A stretch of DNA of 64,000 bases, taken from NCBI RefSeq assembly GCF_022967985.1, contig NZ_JALJVC010000013.1, forward strand, positions 1 through 64,000, written 5' to 3'. The translations under genes were made by a program, and so were the position numbers. This stretch comes from Acinetobacter lwoffii. GTDB taxonomy: Bacteria; Pseudomonadota; Gammaproteobacteria; Pseudomonadales; Moraxellaceae. The notes under the pieces are model-generated. The model was not told the origin of the DNA. It did no database searches and saw only the letters and a program-made list of their open reading frames with translations. Below are positions 38,043 to 47,278 of this stretch, one piece after another; position 1 is the stretch's first letter; every line of letters starts with the position of its first letter.

Positions 38043-38813
38043 ATGACCTACATTAAAACCAGCTCACCCAAGCCGGGTGTGGTATTGATCGAGCTGAATC
38101 GTCCGGAAAAGCGCAATGCCTTAAACAATGCCACCTTGCAAAATATTGCAGCCTGTTTACAGGACTTGGAAACAGATGCGGCTGTGAAAGCCGTGGTCAT
38201 CACCGGAAATACGCAATGCTTTGCTGCCGGTGCTGATTTAAATGAACTGGCACAGTTAGATGTGGTCAGTATCCAGCAGGATCAGCGCCCACTGCTCTGG
38301 AAAAAAATTGATGAATTTTCCAAGCCTTTAATCATGGCTGTGAATGGTTATGCTTTTGGTGCAGGTTTCGAGTTGGCTTTGCATGGTGACATGGTGCTAA
38401 CTGGAGAAAATGCCCAGTTTGCCTTGCCTGAAATCGGTTTAGGCATGCTGCCGGGTGCCGGTGGAACACAGCGTCTGGCCCGTCTGGTCGGTCAGCAATT
38501 AACGATGCGCTGGGCCATGACCGGCGAAATGATTTCGGCACAGACCGCGTTGCAACATGGCATTAGCAGTCAGATCTGTCCGGCCGGACTGACTGTGCAA
38601 TACGCACTGGAACTGGCAGAAAAAATTGCCAAGCAGGCACCGCTGGCCATTCGTGCCATCAAGCAATCTTTAAAGTCGATTCATGAAGTGACCTTAAGTC
38701 AGGGACTGAAACTTGAACGTCAACATTTTGTCTGGCTGGCGGCGACCCAAGATCGCCAGGAAGGCATCAATGCATTTTTAGAAAAAAGAAAACCAGAATT
38801 TAGAGGTGTGTAA
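38043..38813 (+). CDS. paaF: 2,3-dehydroadipyl-CoA hydratase PaaF
   Basis: This 256-residue crotonase-fold enoyl-CoA hydratase adds water to 2,3-dehydroadipyl-CoA in the lower phenylacetate pathway. It shows the oxyanion-hole segments CFAAGADLNELA and NGYAFGAGFELALHGD, and the catalytic block FALPEIGLGMLPGAGGTQRL with the two Glu positions of a true hydratase. The ATG of paaG overlaps its stop (TAATG), so the two are translationally coupled. Confidence 0.93.
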   Translation: MTYIKTSSPKPGVVLIELNRPEKRNALNNATLQNIAACLQDLETDAAVKAVVITGNTQCFAAGADLNELAQLDVVSIQQDQRPLLWKKIDEFSKPLIMAVNGYAFGAGFELALHGDMVLTGENAQFALPEIGLGMLPGAGGTQRLARLVGQQLTMRWAMTGEMISAQTALQHGISSQICPAGLTVQYALELAEKIAKQAPLAIRAIKQSLKSIHEVTLSQGLKLERQHFVWLAATQDRQEGINAFLEKRKPEFRGV

Positions 38814-39604
38814 TGGACTATCAAACAATTATTGTCGAAGAAAAAAATGCAGTGGGCTACCTGACTTTTAACCGTCCAAAACAGCTCAACAGCTTTAATG
38901 AAACCATGCATCAGGAAGTTTCCAAGGTCATCAAGGCTTGGGCCAAAGACAGCCAGATTCGTGCCGTGGTGATTTCAGCCGAAGGCCGCGGTTTCTGTGC
39001 CGGTCAGGATCTGAATGACCGTGTGGTCGATCCGAATGCCGATGCACCGGACTTAGGCCTGTCAATTGAAAAATACTACAACCCTTTGATCAAGCTGATT
39101 ACCGAAATGCCTAAACCGGTGATTTGTGCGGTGAATGGTGTGGCAGCAGGAGCAGGCGCCAATATTGCCTTGGCGTGTGACATTGTGGTGGCAGCAAAAT
39201 CGGCTTCCTTTATTCAGGCCTTTTGTCGTCTAGGTTTGGTGCCAGATTCAGGCGGTACCTGGTTCCTGCCGCGTTTGGTTGGACGTGCTCAGGCGATGGG
39301 CCTAGCGATGCTCGGCGATAAAATTCCGGCTGAGCGTGCAGTACAACTGGGCATGATCTGGCAGGTGGTTGAAGATGAGCAACTGCAAGCAGAAGCGAAA
39401 AAATTGGCGGAGCATCTGGCTCAGCAACCGACCTATGGTCTGTCCCTGATCAAAAAAGCCATTCATGCCGCAGCAGAAAACAATTTGGATGAGCAGCTCA
39501 TTCTGGAACGTGACCTGCAACGTCTGGCTGGACGTTCAAGCGATTATAAGGAAGGTGTACAAGCCTTTATGCAGAAGCGTACCCCTGAATATAAAGGATG
39601 CTAA
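38813..39604 (+). CDS. paaG: 1,2-epoxyphenylacetyl-CoA isomerase PaaG
   Basis: This 263-residue crotonase-family enzyme isomerises the ring epoxide to the oxepin and also shifts the double bond in the dehydroadipyl steps. It shows GFCAGQDLNDRVVDP near residues 62-76 and NGVAAGAGANIALACDIVVA, with the FCRLGLVPDSGGTWFLPRLVG block. Asp in place of one of the hydratase Glu residues is typical of PaaG-like isomerases. It starts one base inside the paaF stop and is followed by paaH after 3 bp. Confidence 0.93.
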   Translation: MDYQTIIVEEKNAVGYLTFNRPKQLNSFNETMHQEVSKVIKAWAKDSQIRAVVISAEGRGFCAGQDLNDRVVDPNADAPDLGLSIEKYYNPLIKLITEMPKPVICAVNGVAAGAGANIALACDIVVAAKSASFIQAFCRLGLVPDSGGTWFLPRLVGRAQAMGLAMLGDKIPAERAVQLGMIWQVVEDEQLQAEAKKLAEHLAQQPTYGLSLIKKAIHAAAENNLDEQLILERDLQRLAGRSSDYKEGVQAFMQKRTPEYKGC

Positions 39605-39607
39605 ATC

Positions 39608-41161
39608 ATGCAACAGATCAATTTGGAACAAGTCAAAGTTGCTGTGGTCGGTGCTGGAACCATGGGGATTGGCATTGCACAACTGGCAGCCATGCACGGG
39701 CATCCGACCTATGTGTTTGATCTCGATCGCAGCAAAGTTCAGAGTGCCTTGACTGCTTTAGAGGCGCAGCTGAGCAAGCGCGTACAAAATGGCAAAATGA
39801 CCCAGCAATTGCTGGAGAGTACCTTCGCCAATCTGATTGTGGCAGAGGACATTCAGCAGCTTGCCGATGCGGGCTTAATTATTGAAGCCATTGTTGAAAA
39901 GAAAGAAGTGAAGCAAAACCTGTTTCAACAGCTGGCTGCCATTTGCCCGGAACAGACGATTTTTGCGTCTAATACTTCTTCAATTTCCATTACCGCAATT
40001 GCCTCGGCGATTCCACATCCCGAGCGAGTGATTGGCCTGCATTTTTTTAATCCGGCCCCAGTGATGAAACTGGTCGAGATTATCCGCGGACTGAAAACTT
40101 CAGCAGTCATTGCCGATGCTGTATTTGATCTAATGAAGCACTGGAACAAGGTTCCGGTACGAGCCAAATCGACACCCGGTTTTATCGTCAATCGTGTCGC
40201 ACGACCGTATTATGCCGAAGCCTTTCGTGCCTTGCAGGAAAATGCTACCACACCCGAACAGCTCGATTACATCATGCGCGAATGTGGCCGTTTTGCCATG
40301 GGACCGTGTGAACTCACCGACCTGATTGGTCAGGATGTGAATTTCTCGGTCACACAAAGTGTCTATCAGGAATTTTTCTATGAGCCACGCTACCGCCCAT
40401 CCTTGATTCAAAAAGAGCTGGTCGATGCCGGCTGTTATGGCCGCAAGTCCGGTCAGGGTTTTTATGATTATACGCAGTCCCAGCCTGCACCTGTATATGA
40501 ATTGCCAGTGTGTTATGCCAAGTCGCTGAATAAGCTCAAAGTCACGATAAAAGGTGAATGGCTGCATTCAGCAGCACTGATTGAACGTTTAAAACAGGCC
40601 TCTCATGTGGAGCTGAGTTTTCAGGCGGCAGAACAGAATGAAATCCTGATTGGTGATCTTTCCCTGCGATTATCGCTCGGCGAGTCGGTTGAACTGGCTT
40701 ATCCGCATGAGCCTGTGGTGTTGATGGATTGGCATGCAGATTGGGAAAATGCCCAATCGATTCCAGTCGTTGCATCACCAGCATGTAGTGCTGAACAACG
40801 CCAGGCAGTGGAGCTATTCCTCATAGGTATGGATATGATACCTATTTGGTCTAAGGATCATCCCGGTCTTTATGTTATACGTAGTATTGCCATGTTGGTG
40901 AATGAAGCCTGTGAAGCGGTATTGCATGATATTGCATCAGAGCAAGATATTGATTCTGCTATGAAATATGGCGTGAATTATCCTTGTGGTCCATTCGAAT
41001 GGGCAGATAGAATTGGATATTACACAATTTTACAAATTTTAGAAAATATGTATCGTATTTATGGTGAAGACCGCTATAGAACTAGTATATATTTAGCAAA
41101 GAAAGCGGTGCAGGGACATGCACAGAAAACTCAGCAGCAACCATTACGTGTTGCTGGCTAA
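39608..41161 (+). CDS. paaH: 3-hydroxyadipyl-CoA dehydrogenase PaaH
   Basis: PaaH oxidises 3-hydroxyadipyl-CoA with NAD+. The 517-residue protein has the Rossmann motif VAVVGAGTMGIGIAQLAA, the catalytic HFFNPAPVMKLVEII (His), and a duplicated 3HCDH C-terminal part (first after GFIVNRVARPYYAEAF, second after VNEACEAVLHD). The latter two-domain form is usual for PaaH/PaaC-type dehydrogenases. Codon use changes in the last 120 codons (40816-41105), which are rich in ATA, AGA and other AT-ending codons unlike the neighbouring DNA. The reading frame is intact. paaJ follows after 11 bp. Confidence 0.94.
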   Translation: MQQINLEQVKVAVVGAGTMGIGIAQLAAMHGHPTYVFDLDRSKVQSALTALEAQLSKRVQNGKMTQQLLESTFANLIVAEDIQQLADAGLIIEAIVEKKEVKQNLFQQLAAICPEQTIFASNTSSISITAIASAIPHPERVIGLHFFNPAPVMKLVEIIRGLKTSAVIADAVFDLMKHWNKVPVRAKSTPGFIVNRVARPYYAEAFRALQENATTPEQLDYIMRECGRFAMGPCELTDLIGQDVNFSVTQSVYQEFFYEPRYRPSLIQKELVDAGCYGRKSGQGFYDYTQSQPAPVYELPVCYAKSLNKLKVTIKGEWLHSAALIERLKQASHVELSFQAAEQNEILIGDLSLRLSLGESVELAYPHEPVVLMDWHADWENAQSIPVVASPACSAEQRQAVELFLIGMDMIPIWSKDHPGLYVIRSIAMLVNEACEAVLHDIASEQDIDSAMKYGVNYPCGPFEWADRIGYYTILQILENMYRIYGEDRYRTSIYLAKKAVQGHAQKTQQQPLRVAG

Positions 41162-41172
41162 AAGGAAGAATC

Positions 41173-42384
41173 ATGGAACAGGTTTATATTTTTGATGGAA
41201 TTCGCACCCCGATCGGACGCTATGCCGGTGGACTGAGCAGCATTCGTGCTGATGATCTGGCAGCGCTACCGATTCAATATCTGAAAGATCAGCATCCGGC
41301 CTTGCCATGGGCAGAACTGGATGAAGTGATCCTAGGCTGTGCCAATCAGGCCGGTGAAGATAACCGCAACGTGGCGCGTATGGCTGCTTTACTCGCAGGG
41401 TTGCCTGAATCTGTTTCAGCACTGACCCTAAACCGTTTATGTGCCTCAGGTCTGGATGCCATTGGACTGGCAGCCCGTGCCATCAAATCGGGTGAGGCCC
41501 AATTTATTTTGGCGGGTGGCGTAGAATCCATGAGCCGAGCGCCTTTCGTGCAATCCAAACCTACAACTGCCTTTAGCCGTACCCCTGAAATTTATGACAC
41601 CACCATTGGCTGGCGTTTTATCAACCCAAAATTTAAAGCGCAGTTTGGCGTCGACAGCATGCCGGAAACAGCCGAAAACGTCGCTGAGAAATACCAGATT
41701 AGCCGCGCAGATCAAGATCTATTTGCCTATCACAGCCAGCAGAAAACTGCAGTAGCTCAACAGAAGGGTATTTTTGTCGAAGAAATTCTGCCAGTAGAGG
41801 TTAAAGGTCCGAAGAAAACCACTCTGACCATTTCCCAAGACGAGCACCCGCGTGCAGAAACGACGCTGGATAATCTGGCAGCCTTGAAAACCCCATTTCG
41901 TAAAGAAGGCGGTTCAGTCACCGCTGGTAATGCTTCGGGTGTTAATGACGGGGCGGCTTGCGTATTACTCGGCAATCAGCAGTTTGCTGAGCAGTATGGT
42001 TTGCGCCCGAAAGCTAAAGTGATTGGAATGGCCAGTGCCGGTGTGGAAGCCAAATATATGGGCATTGGGCCGGTGCCAGCAGTACATAAAGTGCTGAAAC
42101 AGACTGGACTCAGTCTGGAACAGATGGACGTGATTGAGCTGAATGAAGCTTTTGCTGCGCAGTCACTGGCCGTGATTCGTGAACTCGGCTTGCAAGACGA
42201 TGATTCCAGAATTAACCCGAATGGCGGTGCCATCGCCTTGGGTCATCCGCTGGGTATGAGTGGCACCCGTCTGGTGATCACGGCCATGAAAGAACTAAAA
42301 CGCCGTAAAGGCAAATATGCACTCTGCACCATGTGTGTCGGTGTGGGTCAAGGTGTGGCACTGGTTTTAGAAAATATGGATTAA
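41173..42384 (+). CDS. paaJ: 3-oxoadipyl-CoA/3-oxo-5,6-dehydrosuberyl-CoA thiolase PaaJ
   Basis: This thiolase cleaves 3-oxoadipyl-CoA to succinyl-CoA and acetyl-CoA, and 3-oxo-5,6-dehydrosuberyl-CoA one step earlier. The 403-residue protein has the active-site Cys in [15 protein letters not shown], the His in [14 protein letters not shown] and [14 protein letters not shown], and the C-terminal Cys in [13 protein letters not shown]. It matches pcaF/paaJ-type thiolases. No paaI stands between paaH and paaJ, unlike E. coli. Confidence 0.94.
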   Translation: MEQVYIFDGIRTPIGRYAGGLSSIRADDLAALPIQYLKDQHPALPWAELDEVILGCANQAGEDNRNVARMAALLAGLPESVSALTLNRLCASGLDAIGLAARAIKSGEAQFILAGGVESMSRAPFVQSKPTTAFSRTPEIYDTTIGWRFINPKFKAQFGVDSMPETAENVAEKYQISRADQDLFAYHSQQKTAVAQQKGIFVEEILPVEVKGPKKTTLTISQDEHPRAETTLDNLAALKTPFRKEGGSVTAGNASGVNDGAACVLLGNQQFAEQYGLRPKAKVIGMASAGVEAKYMGIGPVPAVHKVLKQTGLSLEQMDVIELNEAFAAQSLAVIRELGLQDDDSRINPNGGAIALGHPLGMSGTRLVITAMKELKRRKGKYALCTMCVGVGQGVALVLENMD

Positions 42385-42444
42385 ACACATCATTCAATCA
42401 ATGAATTAAACCGTGGTCAGGAAGACTGCGTCAGGAGTAAGAAT

Positions 42445-43737
42445 ATGAATAACAATGCAATGGAAAAAATTGAAAAAGTATCGGTTGATGAGTTACGCAG
42501 TGTTCAGCTACAGCGTATGAAAAAGACGTTGCAACATGCTTATCAGAATAGCCCGGTTTATAAAAAGAAATTCGATGATGCTGGCGTGCATCCAGACGAT
42601 TTTAACTCACTGGAAGATCTGGCGAAATTCCCGTTTACCACCAAACAGGATTTACGCGATAACTATCCGTTTGGCATGTTCGCTGTGCCACAAGAACAGA
42701 TTGTACGTGTACACGCATCTTCTGGTACCACCGGTCAGCCAACCGTGGTGGGTTATACCCAGAATGATATTAATGTCTGGTCGGATGTAGTGGCGCGTTC
42801 ATTACGTGCAGCTGGCTTGAGCAGTAAAGATATTATTCAGGTGTCTTATGGTTATGGACTGTTTACTGGCGGTCTAGGTGCGCATTATGGCGTTGAGCGT
42901 TTGGGTGCAACCGTGATCCCAATGTCTGGCGGACAAACTGATAAACAGGCGCAACTGATTCATGACTTTAAACCGACGGCACTGATGGTCACGCCATCTT
43001 ACTGCCTGAACATTATTGAAGCGCTTGAGAAGAAATTTGGCACAGCCAAAAACTGCTCGATTAAAACCGGTGTCTTTGGTGCAGAGCCATGGACCAATGA
43101 AATGCGCAAGGAAATTGAAGAGCGTTTAGGCATTGATGCGCTGGATATTTATGGTTTATCAGAAGTGATGGGACCGGGCGTAGCGATGGAATGTCTGGAA
43201 TCCAAAGATGGCCCAACCATTTGGGAAGATCATTTCTATCCTGAAATTATCCATCCGGAAACTGGAGAAGTGCTGCCAGATGGCGAACTGGGTGAACTGG
43301 TATTTACCACCATTACCAAAGAAGGCATGCCGGTAATCCGTTACCGTACCCGCGATTTGACCCGTTTATTGCCAGGCACGGCACGCACCATGCGTCGTAT
43401 GGACAAGATTGTGGGCCGCAGTGATGACATGATGATTATTCGTGGAGTGAATGTGTTCCCGTCGCAGATTGAAGAGCAGATTTTACAGATCCAACAACTG
43501 ATTCCGAACTACCAGATTCAGATTTGCAAACAGGGACATCTGGATACATTGCATATCCGTACAGAAATGCGTAAAGATAGCAGTGACATTATGGCGCACC
43601 AGCTGGCAACTCAGCTTAAGGGCCAGATTAAAACTATGGTCGGAATCACCGTAAGTGTCGAAGTGTTGCCTGAAGGGAGTCTGCCACGCTCTGAAGGCAA
43701 GGCACAGCGCGTGTTTGATATCCGCAAGTCTGCATGA
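42445..43737 (+). CDS. paaK: Phenylacetate-CoA ligase PaaK
   Basis: PaaK activates phenylacetate to phenylacetyl-CoA with ATP, the first step of the pathway and the source of the PaaX effector. The 430-residue adenylate-forming enzyme has the P-loop-like VHASSGTTGQPTVVGYT, the adenylation block DIYGLSEVMGPGVAMEC, and the hinge region RYRTRDLTRLLPG, with a C-terminal SLPRSEGKAQRVFD. A CAGGAGTAAG site precedes the start at 42445. Confidence 0.96.
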   Translation: MNNNAMEKIEKVSVDELRSVQLQRMKKTLQHAYQNSPVYKKKFDDAGVHPDDFNSLEDLAKFPFTTKQDLRDNYPFGMFAVPQEQIVRVHASSGTTGQPTVVGYTQNDINVWSDVVARSLRAAGLSSKDIIQVSYGYGLFTGGLGAHYGVERLGATVIPMSGGQTDKQAQLIHDFKPTALMVTPSYCLNIIEALEKKFGTAKNCSIKTGVFGAEPWTNEMRKEIEERLGIDALDIYGLSEVMGPGVAMECLESKDGPTIWEDHFYPEIIHPETGEVLPDGELGELVFTTITKEGMPVIRYRTRDLTRLLPGTARTMRRMDKIVGRSDDMMIIRGVNVFPSQIEEQILQIQQLIPNYQIQICKQGHLDTLHIRTEMRKDSSDIMAHQLATQLKGQIKTMVGITVSVEVLPEGSLPRSEGKAQRVFDIRKSA

Positions 43738-43746
43738 AGTACTATT

Positions 43747-43773
43747 GGATGATAGCCAAATGGTCTATCATCC
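43747..43773 (+). promoter_or_regulatory. Inverted repeat between paaK and paaX
   Basis: GGATGATAG / CTATCATCC is a perfect 9-bp inverted repeat with a 9-nt loop, located between the paaK stop and the paaX start. There is no T-run, so it is not a standard terminator. The TGATAG...CTATCA half-sites resemble the TGATAC motifs near paaZ, so a PaaX autoregulatory operator or an RNA-processing hairpin is possible. Confidence 0.5.
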
Positions 43774-43800
43774 AGTTTCTATAAGGTAAAGTTAAACGCA

Positions 43801-44739
43801 ATGAATCCGAAATTAAAACAAATAATTGATGACTTTATTCAAACTGAAGCACTCAGCGGAACCTCATTAATCATGACCATCTTTGGTGACTGTATTTTTC
43901 ACCGGGGTGGCATTATCAGTCTGGCCAGTCTAATTCAGCTCATGGATGTCTTCGGATTTAATGAACGATCGGTACGGACTGCCGTATTTCGTCTGGTCCA
44001 AAATGGCTGGCTGATGTCTGAGAAAATTGGTCGCACCAGTTATTATCGCGTAACCGAAAGCAGCCGCCAGCGTTTTATTATGGCGGATCAAAAAATTTAC
44101 AGTTTTCAGCATACCGAATGGGATCAGAAGTGGGATCTGGTGCTGCTCAGTTCAGTGGAACTGGAAAATAAACTGGTTCTGAAAAAAGAACTGGAATGGC
44201 TGGGCTTTGCCAATATCGCCACTAATGTCATGGCCTATCCGGGCTGTGATCACCAGAAACTGCAAAACCTGCTGCTGAACTTGAAAATGACCGACCAAGT
44301 CGTGGTATTTAAGGCTGAAACCTTACAGCTCTGGCAGGAATCCTACCCAACCGTGAAACGCATGGTCGCCACCAACTGGCCGGTACAGGAGCTGCATCAG
44401 CGCTATGAAAAATTCATTGCAGATTTCCGGGAATTCTTTCATCTGGTGGAACAGGAAGATGAGCTGGATCCGGTTCAGGCCTTTCAGTTGCGAATTTTAC
44501 TGATTCATCAATTCCGCCGGATTTTATTAAAAGATCCAAATCTGCCTTTTGAATTATTGCCATCCAACTGGCTTTCCCTGAATGCCCGTAATCTGAGCAG
44601 TAATTTATATCAAACCGTGGTTGCGGCAGGGGATGAATTCTTTATGGAGATCGCCCGAACTTCGGAAGGTTCGATGCCGCCGGTACATCCACAATTCTAT
44701 AAACGCTTTGGCGGTTTGCGACTGGAAGCCGTCAGCTAA
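43801..44739 (+). CDS. paaX: Phenylacetate operon repressor PaaX
   Basis: PaaX is the GntR-type-like repressor that releases DNA on binding phenylacetyl-CoA. The 312-residue protein has the N-terminal winged-helix segment GTSLIMTIFGDCIFHRGG followed by SLIQLMDVFGFNERSVRTAVFRLVQNGWL, and the C-terminal PaaX domain. It lies after paaK in the same direction, giving expression with the catabolic genes and a likely feedback loop. Confidence 0.93.
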   Translation: MNPKLKQIIDDFIQTEALSGTSLIMTIFGDCIFHRGGIISLASLIQLMDVFGFNERSVRTAVFRLVQNGWLMSEKIGRTSYYRVTESSRQRFIMADQKIYSFQHTEWDQKWDLVLLSSVELENKLVLKKELEWLGFANIATNVMAYPGCDHQKLQNLLLNLKMTDQVVVFKAETLQLWQESYPTVKRMVATNWPVQELHQRYEKFIADFREFFHLVEQEDELDPVQAFQLRILLIHQFRRILLKDPNLPFELLPSNWLSLNARNLSSNLYQTVVAAGDEFFMEIARTSEGSMPPVHPQFYKRFGGLRLEAVS

Positions 44740-44770
44740 TCTAATTCTGCATTTTTAAAGGAATAAAATA

Positions 44771-45379
44771 ATGCCGTGTTATGCCATTGATGGTGTGATT
44801 CCTGTGGTCAGCCCTCGTGCTTATGTACATCCACAAGCCGTTCTGATCGGGGATGTGGTGATTGAAGAGGGTGTATATATCGGGCCTTTCGCTACTTTAA
44901 GAGCCGACTTTGGCGGGATTCACATCCAGAAAAATGCCAATGTTCAGGACTCATGCACCATTCATGGCTTTCCCGGCAGTGTCACGCTGGTCGAAGAATG
45001 TGGCCATATCGGACATGGCGCGATTTTACATGGTTGTATCATTCGCAAAAATGTATTGGTCGGCATGAACAGCGTGATTCTGGATGAAGCCGAGATTGGT
45101 GAAAATACCATTGTTGGTGCTAATAGTACGGTTAAAGCCAAGGCCCAAATTCCGGAAAATTCATTGGTGCTCGGTAGTCCGGCGCGGGTTATCCGTCCCT
45201 TGGACGCCAAAGAAATTGCCTGGAAAAGCAAAGGGACACAGGAATATATTCAGCTGACAGAGCGCTGCTTGTCCTCGATGCAGGAGGTCAGTCCTTTAAC
45301 AGAAGTCTTCGCAGACCGGCTGAGCTATAAAGCCTTCAAGGCAGAGTATCAGATCAAGCAGAATAGCTTGAATGACTAA
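44771..45379 (+). CDS. paaY: Phenylacetate degradation thioesterase PaaY
   Basis: This 202-residue left-handed beta-helix (hexapeptide repeat) protein of the gamma-CA fold is named PaaY by position and by length (a C-terminal extension of about 25 residues beyond the YrdA type). It shows VIGDVVIEEGVYIGPF, the metal-site His in CTIHGFPG and IGHGAILHG, and the repeats NVLVGMNSVILDEAEIGENTIVGANS, given here as NVLVGMNSVIL and EIGENTIVGA. PaaY thioesterase hydrolyses dead-end CoA adducts of the pathway. It is the last gene of the operon. Confidence 0.92.
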   Translation: MPCYAIDGVIPVVSPRAYVHPQAVLIGDVVIEEGVYIGPFATLRADFGGIHIQKNANVQDSCTIHGFPGSVTLVEECGHIGHGAILHGCIIRKNVLVGMNSVILDEAEIGENTIVGANSTVKAKAQIPENSLVLGSPARVIRPLDAKEIAWKSKGTQEYIQLTERCLSSMQEVSPLTEVFADRLSYKAFKAEYQIKQNSLND

Positions 45380-45508
45380 CTCAGCAAGATGATCTTATTG
45401 AATAGATGAATTCTGCATTTTAAAAACAGGAAGTGACTGAAACCAAATTCCAACTGCATTCCCTGACCGGCTATTTAGACTGAAATAAAACTGGTCTGGA
45501 AAGCATAT

Positions 45509-46270
45509 ATGGAAAACAGGGAATTTAAAGATCATTTCTCCCAGCAGTCACAGGACTATGCCTTGTTTCGTCCGCATTATCCGGATGCTTTGGGGAAAAT
45601 ATTGGCAGACCTATCACTAAGTACCAAATTGGCTGTAGATGTCGGCTGTGGTTCTGGACAGCTTTCAGAAGTTTTGGCGAATTACTTTGATCAGGTGATG
45701 GCTATTGATGCGAGTAGTGAGCAGATTGCTCAGGCCAAACCGCATCCAAAAATTCAGTATGGTCAGGCACTCGCTGAAAAGATTCCGTGTGCTGACCAGA
45801 GTGTTGATCTGATTTCGGTGGCTCAAGCAGCGCATTGGCTCGATCTGGAAAAATTTTATGCAGAGGTTCGCCGTCTTGCCCGGCCTAATGCCGTTCTGGC
45901 TTTAATTAGCTATGGCGTGTTCAGTGTGGATGAGCCACATCTGAATCATTATTTTAAGTATTTTTATGAAGTGACGATTGCGCCATACTGGCCGCCTGAA
46001 CGTCGCCATGTGGATGAAGGATATAAAAATCTACCATTTCCATTTCAGGAAATTGCGATTCAGCCACCGGTATTACAGGTTGAATGGAACTTTTATCAGT
46101 TAATTGGTTATATGAGTACCTGGTCAGCCGTCAAAGCAGCAACCAAAGCGCTGGGACATAATCCACTAAATGTACTGGCAGATGCCTTATTGCCAGAATG
46201 GGAAGATCCAGAATTGCCTAGAGTCATTCGCTGGCCATTGTCGGTGCGTGCGGGGCGTATCACCGTTTAA
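45509..46270 (+). CDS. Class I SAM-dependent methyltransferase
   Basis: This 253-residue protein has the SAM-binding motif I AVDVGCGSGQLSEVLANYF, the acidic post-I residue in VMAIDASSEQI, and the SVDLISVAQAAHWLDL segment typical of the methyltransferase 11/25 group. The substrate is not predictable. It follows paaY by 129 bp in the same direction but is unlikely to belong to the phenylacetate pathway. Confidence 0.83.
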   Translation: MENREFKDHFSQQSQDYALFRPHYPDALGKILADLSLSTKLAVDVGCGSGQLSEVLANYFDQVMAIDASSEQIAQAKPHPKIQYGQALAEKIPCADQSVDLISVAQAAHWLDLEKFYAEVRRLARPNAVLALISYGVFSVDEPHLNHYFKYFYEVTIAPYWPPERRHVDEGYKNLPFPFQEIAIQPPVLQVEWNFYQLIGYMSTWSAVKAATKALGHNPLNVLADALLPEWEDPELPRVIRWPLSVRAGRITV

Positions 46271-46330
46271 AGAATATTCAAGCTAAAGCCTATTTATTGG
46301 ACAATAAATTGAATATTTCAAGGCTCAGAA

Positions 46331-47140
46331 TTATCGCCCTAGAATCATTTCCAGCACAAATTTAGACCCAATAAAACCCAGTGCCAGCAAGCCAAAACCG
46401 AGCAGGGTAAAGCGCACAGCTTTCTGGCCACGCCAGCCAAACTTCCAGTGTCCGATCAGAAGGGAACCATAGACCAGCCAGGAAATGATACTGAATGCTG
46501 TTTTATGGGCCAGATGCTGAGCAAAGAAATCGTCGATGGTAAAAAAGCCAAAGCCCAAAGCGAGGGTAAGTAAAACAAAACCGGTCATCAGCATATCAAA
46601 CAGGAGCGATTCCATGTCCTGATAAGAGGGTAGCAAACTGACCCAGACCCGGCGTTTCTGCTTCTTTTTCAGCTCACGATCCTGTAGTCGCAAAATCACA
46701 GCCTGAATGGTCGCCATGAGCAATACCGCATACGCAGACAAAGACAGGATAATATGAATATCCAGACCCAAAGAGTTTTGTGCGATGATTTTTGCAGGCT
46801 GAGTAAACGCAAAGCCGAGGATCAAACCTGTGGCAGCTACTGGAATTCCGATCAGATTCAGGGCAATAATTGGACGATAAGTGCTGTAAATAATGCTGAG
46901 TAATAGCATCAGACCAGAGGTAAAGGAAAACAGGGCAAAAACATCATAATTGATGCCCAGCGGGGTGTGCATATCACCATACAAGACCAGCGCATGCAAG
47001 CCCAATCCAAGCAGGGCAGTTAGCGAGACAAACCATTGATTAGGAGCACGTTTAGTCATTAAATGAATGAACAGATACCAGAAGGAAGCGGTATAAGCGA
47101 CTAATGCTAAGATCGTATAAACCAAGGGGAGGCTAACCAT
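46331..47140 (-). CDS. ypjD: YpjD-like cytochrome c assembly (CcsA/HemX family) membrane protein
   Basis: This 269-residue protein has about eight hydrophobic helices and belongs to the cytochrome c assembly (CcsA/CcmC-like) family by general pattern. It is named YpjD by position divergent to ffh, as in other gammaproteobacteria. The conserved motif region is seen as LSAYAVLLMATIQAVIL. Its physiological role is unknown. The ypjD-ffh gap is short (138 bp) and must hold promoters for both. Confidence 0.82.
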   Translation of the reverse strand: MVSLPLVYTILALVAYTASFWYLFIHLMTKRAPNQWFVSLTALLGLGLHALVLYGDMHTPLGINYDVFALFSFTSGLMLLLSIIYSTYRPIIALNLIGIPVAATGLILGFAFTQPAKIIAQNSLGLDIHIILSLSAYAVLLMATIQAVILRLQDRELKKKQKRRVWVSLLPSYQDMESLLFDMLMTGFVLLTLALGFGFFTIDDFFAQHLAHKTAFSIISWLVYGSLLIGHWKFGWRGQKAVRFTLLGFGLLALGFIGSKFVLEMILGR

Positions 47141-47278
47141 GTCAAACCTTTTTAAGGGTGATGAATATTCATTTATATAAATTCGCTGCGAACTACAGTA
47201 TCCTATAGCATTCTATGCATAAATTTTCTATTTTAAGAAACAATTTTTTGCTCATGGCTATTTTAAGCGGATTTTGCA

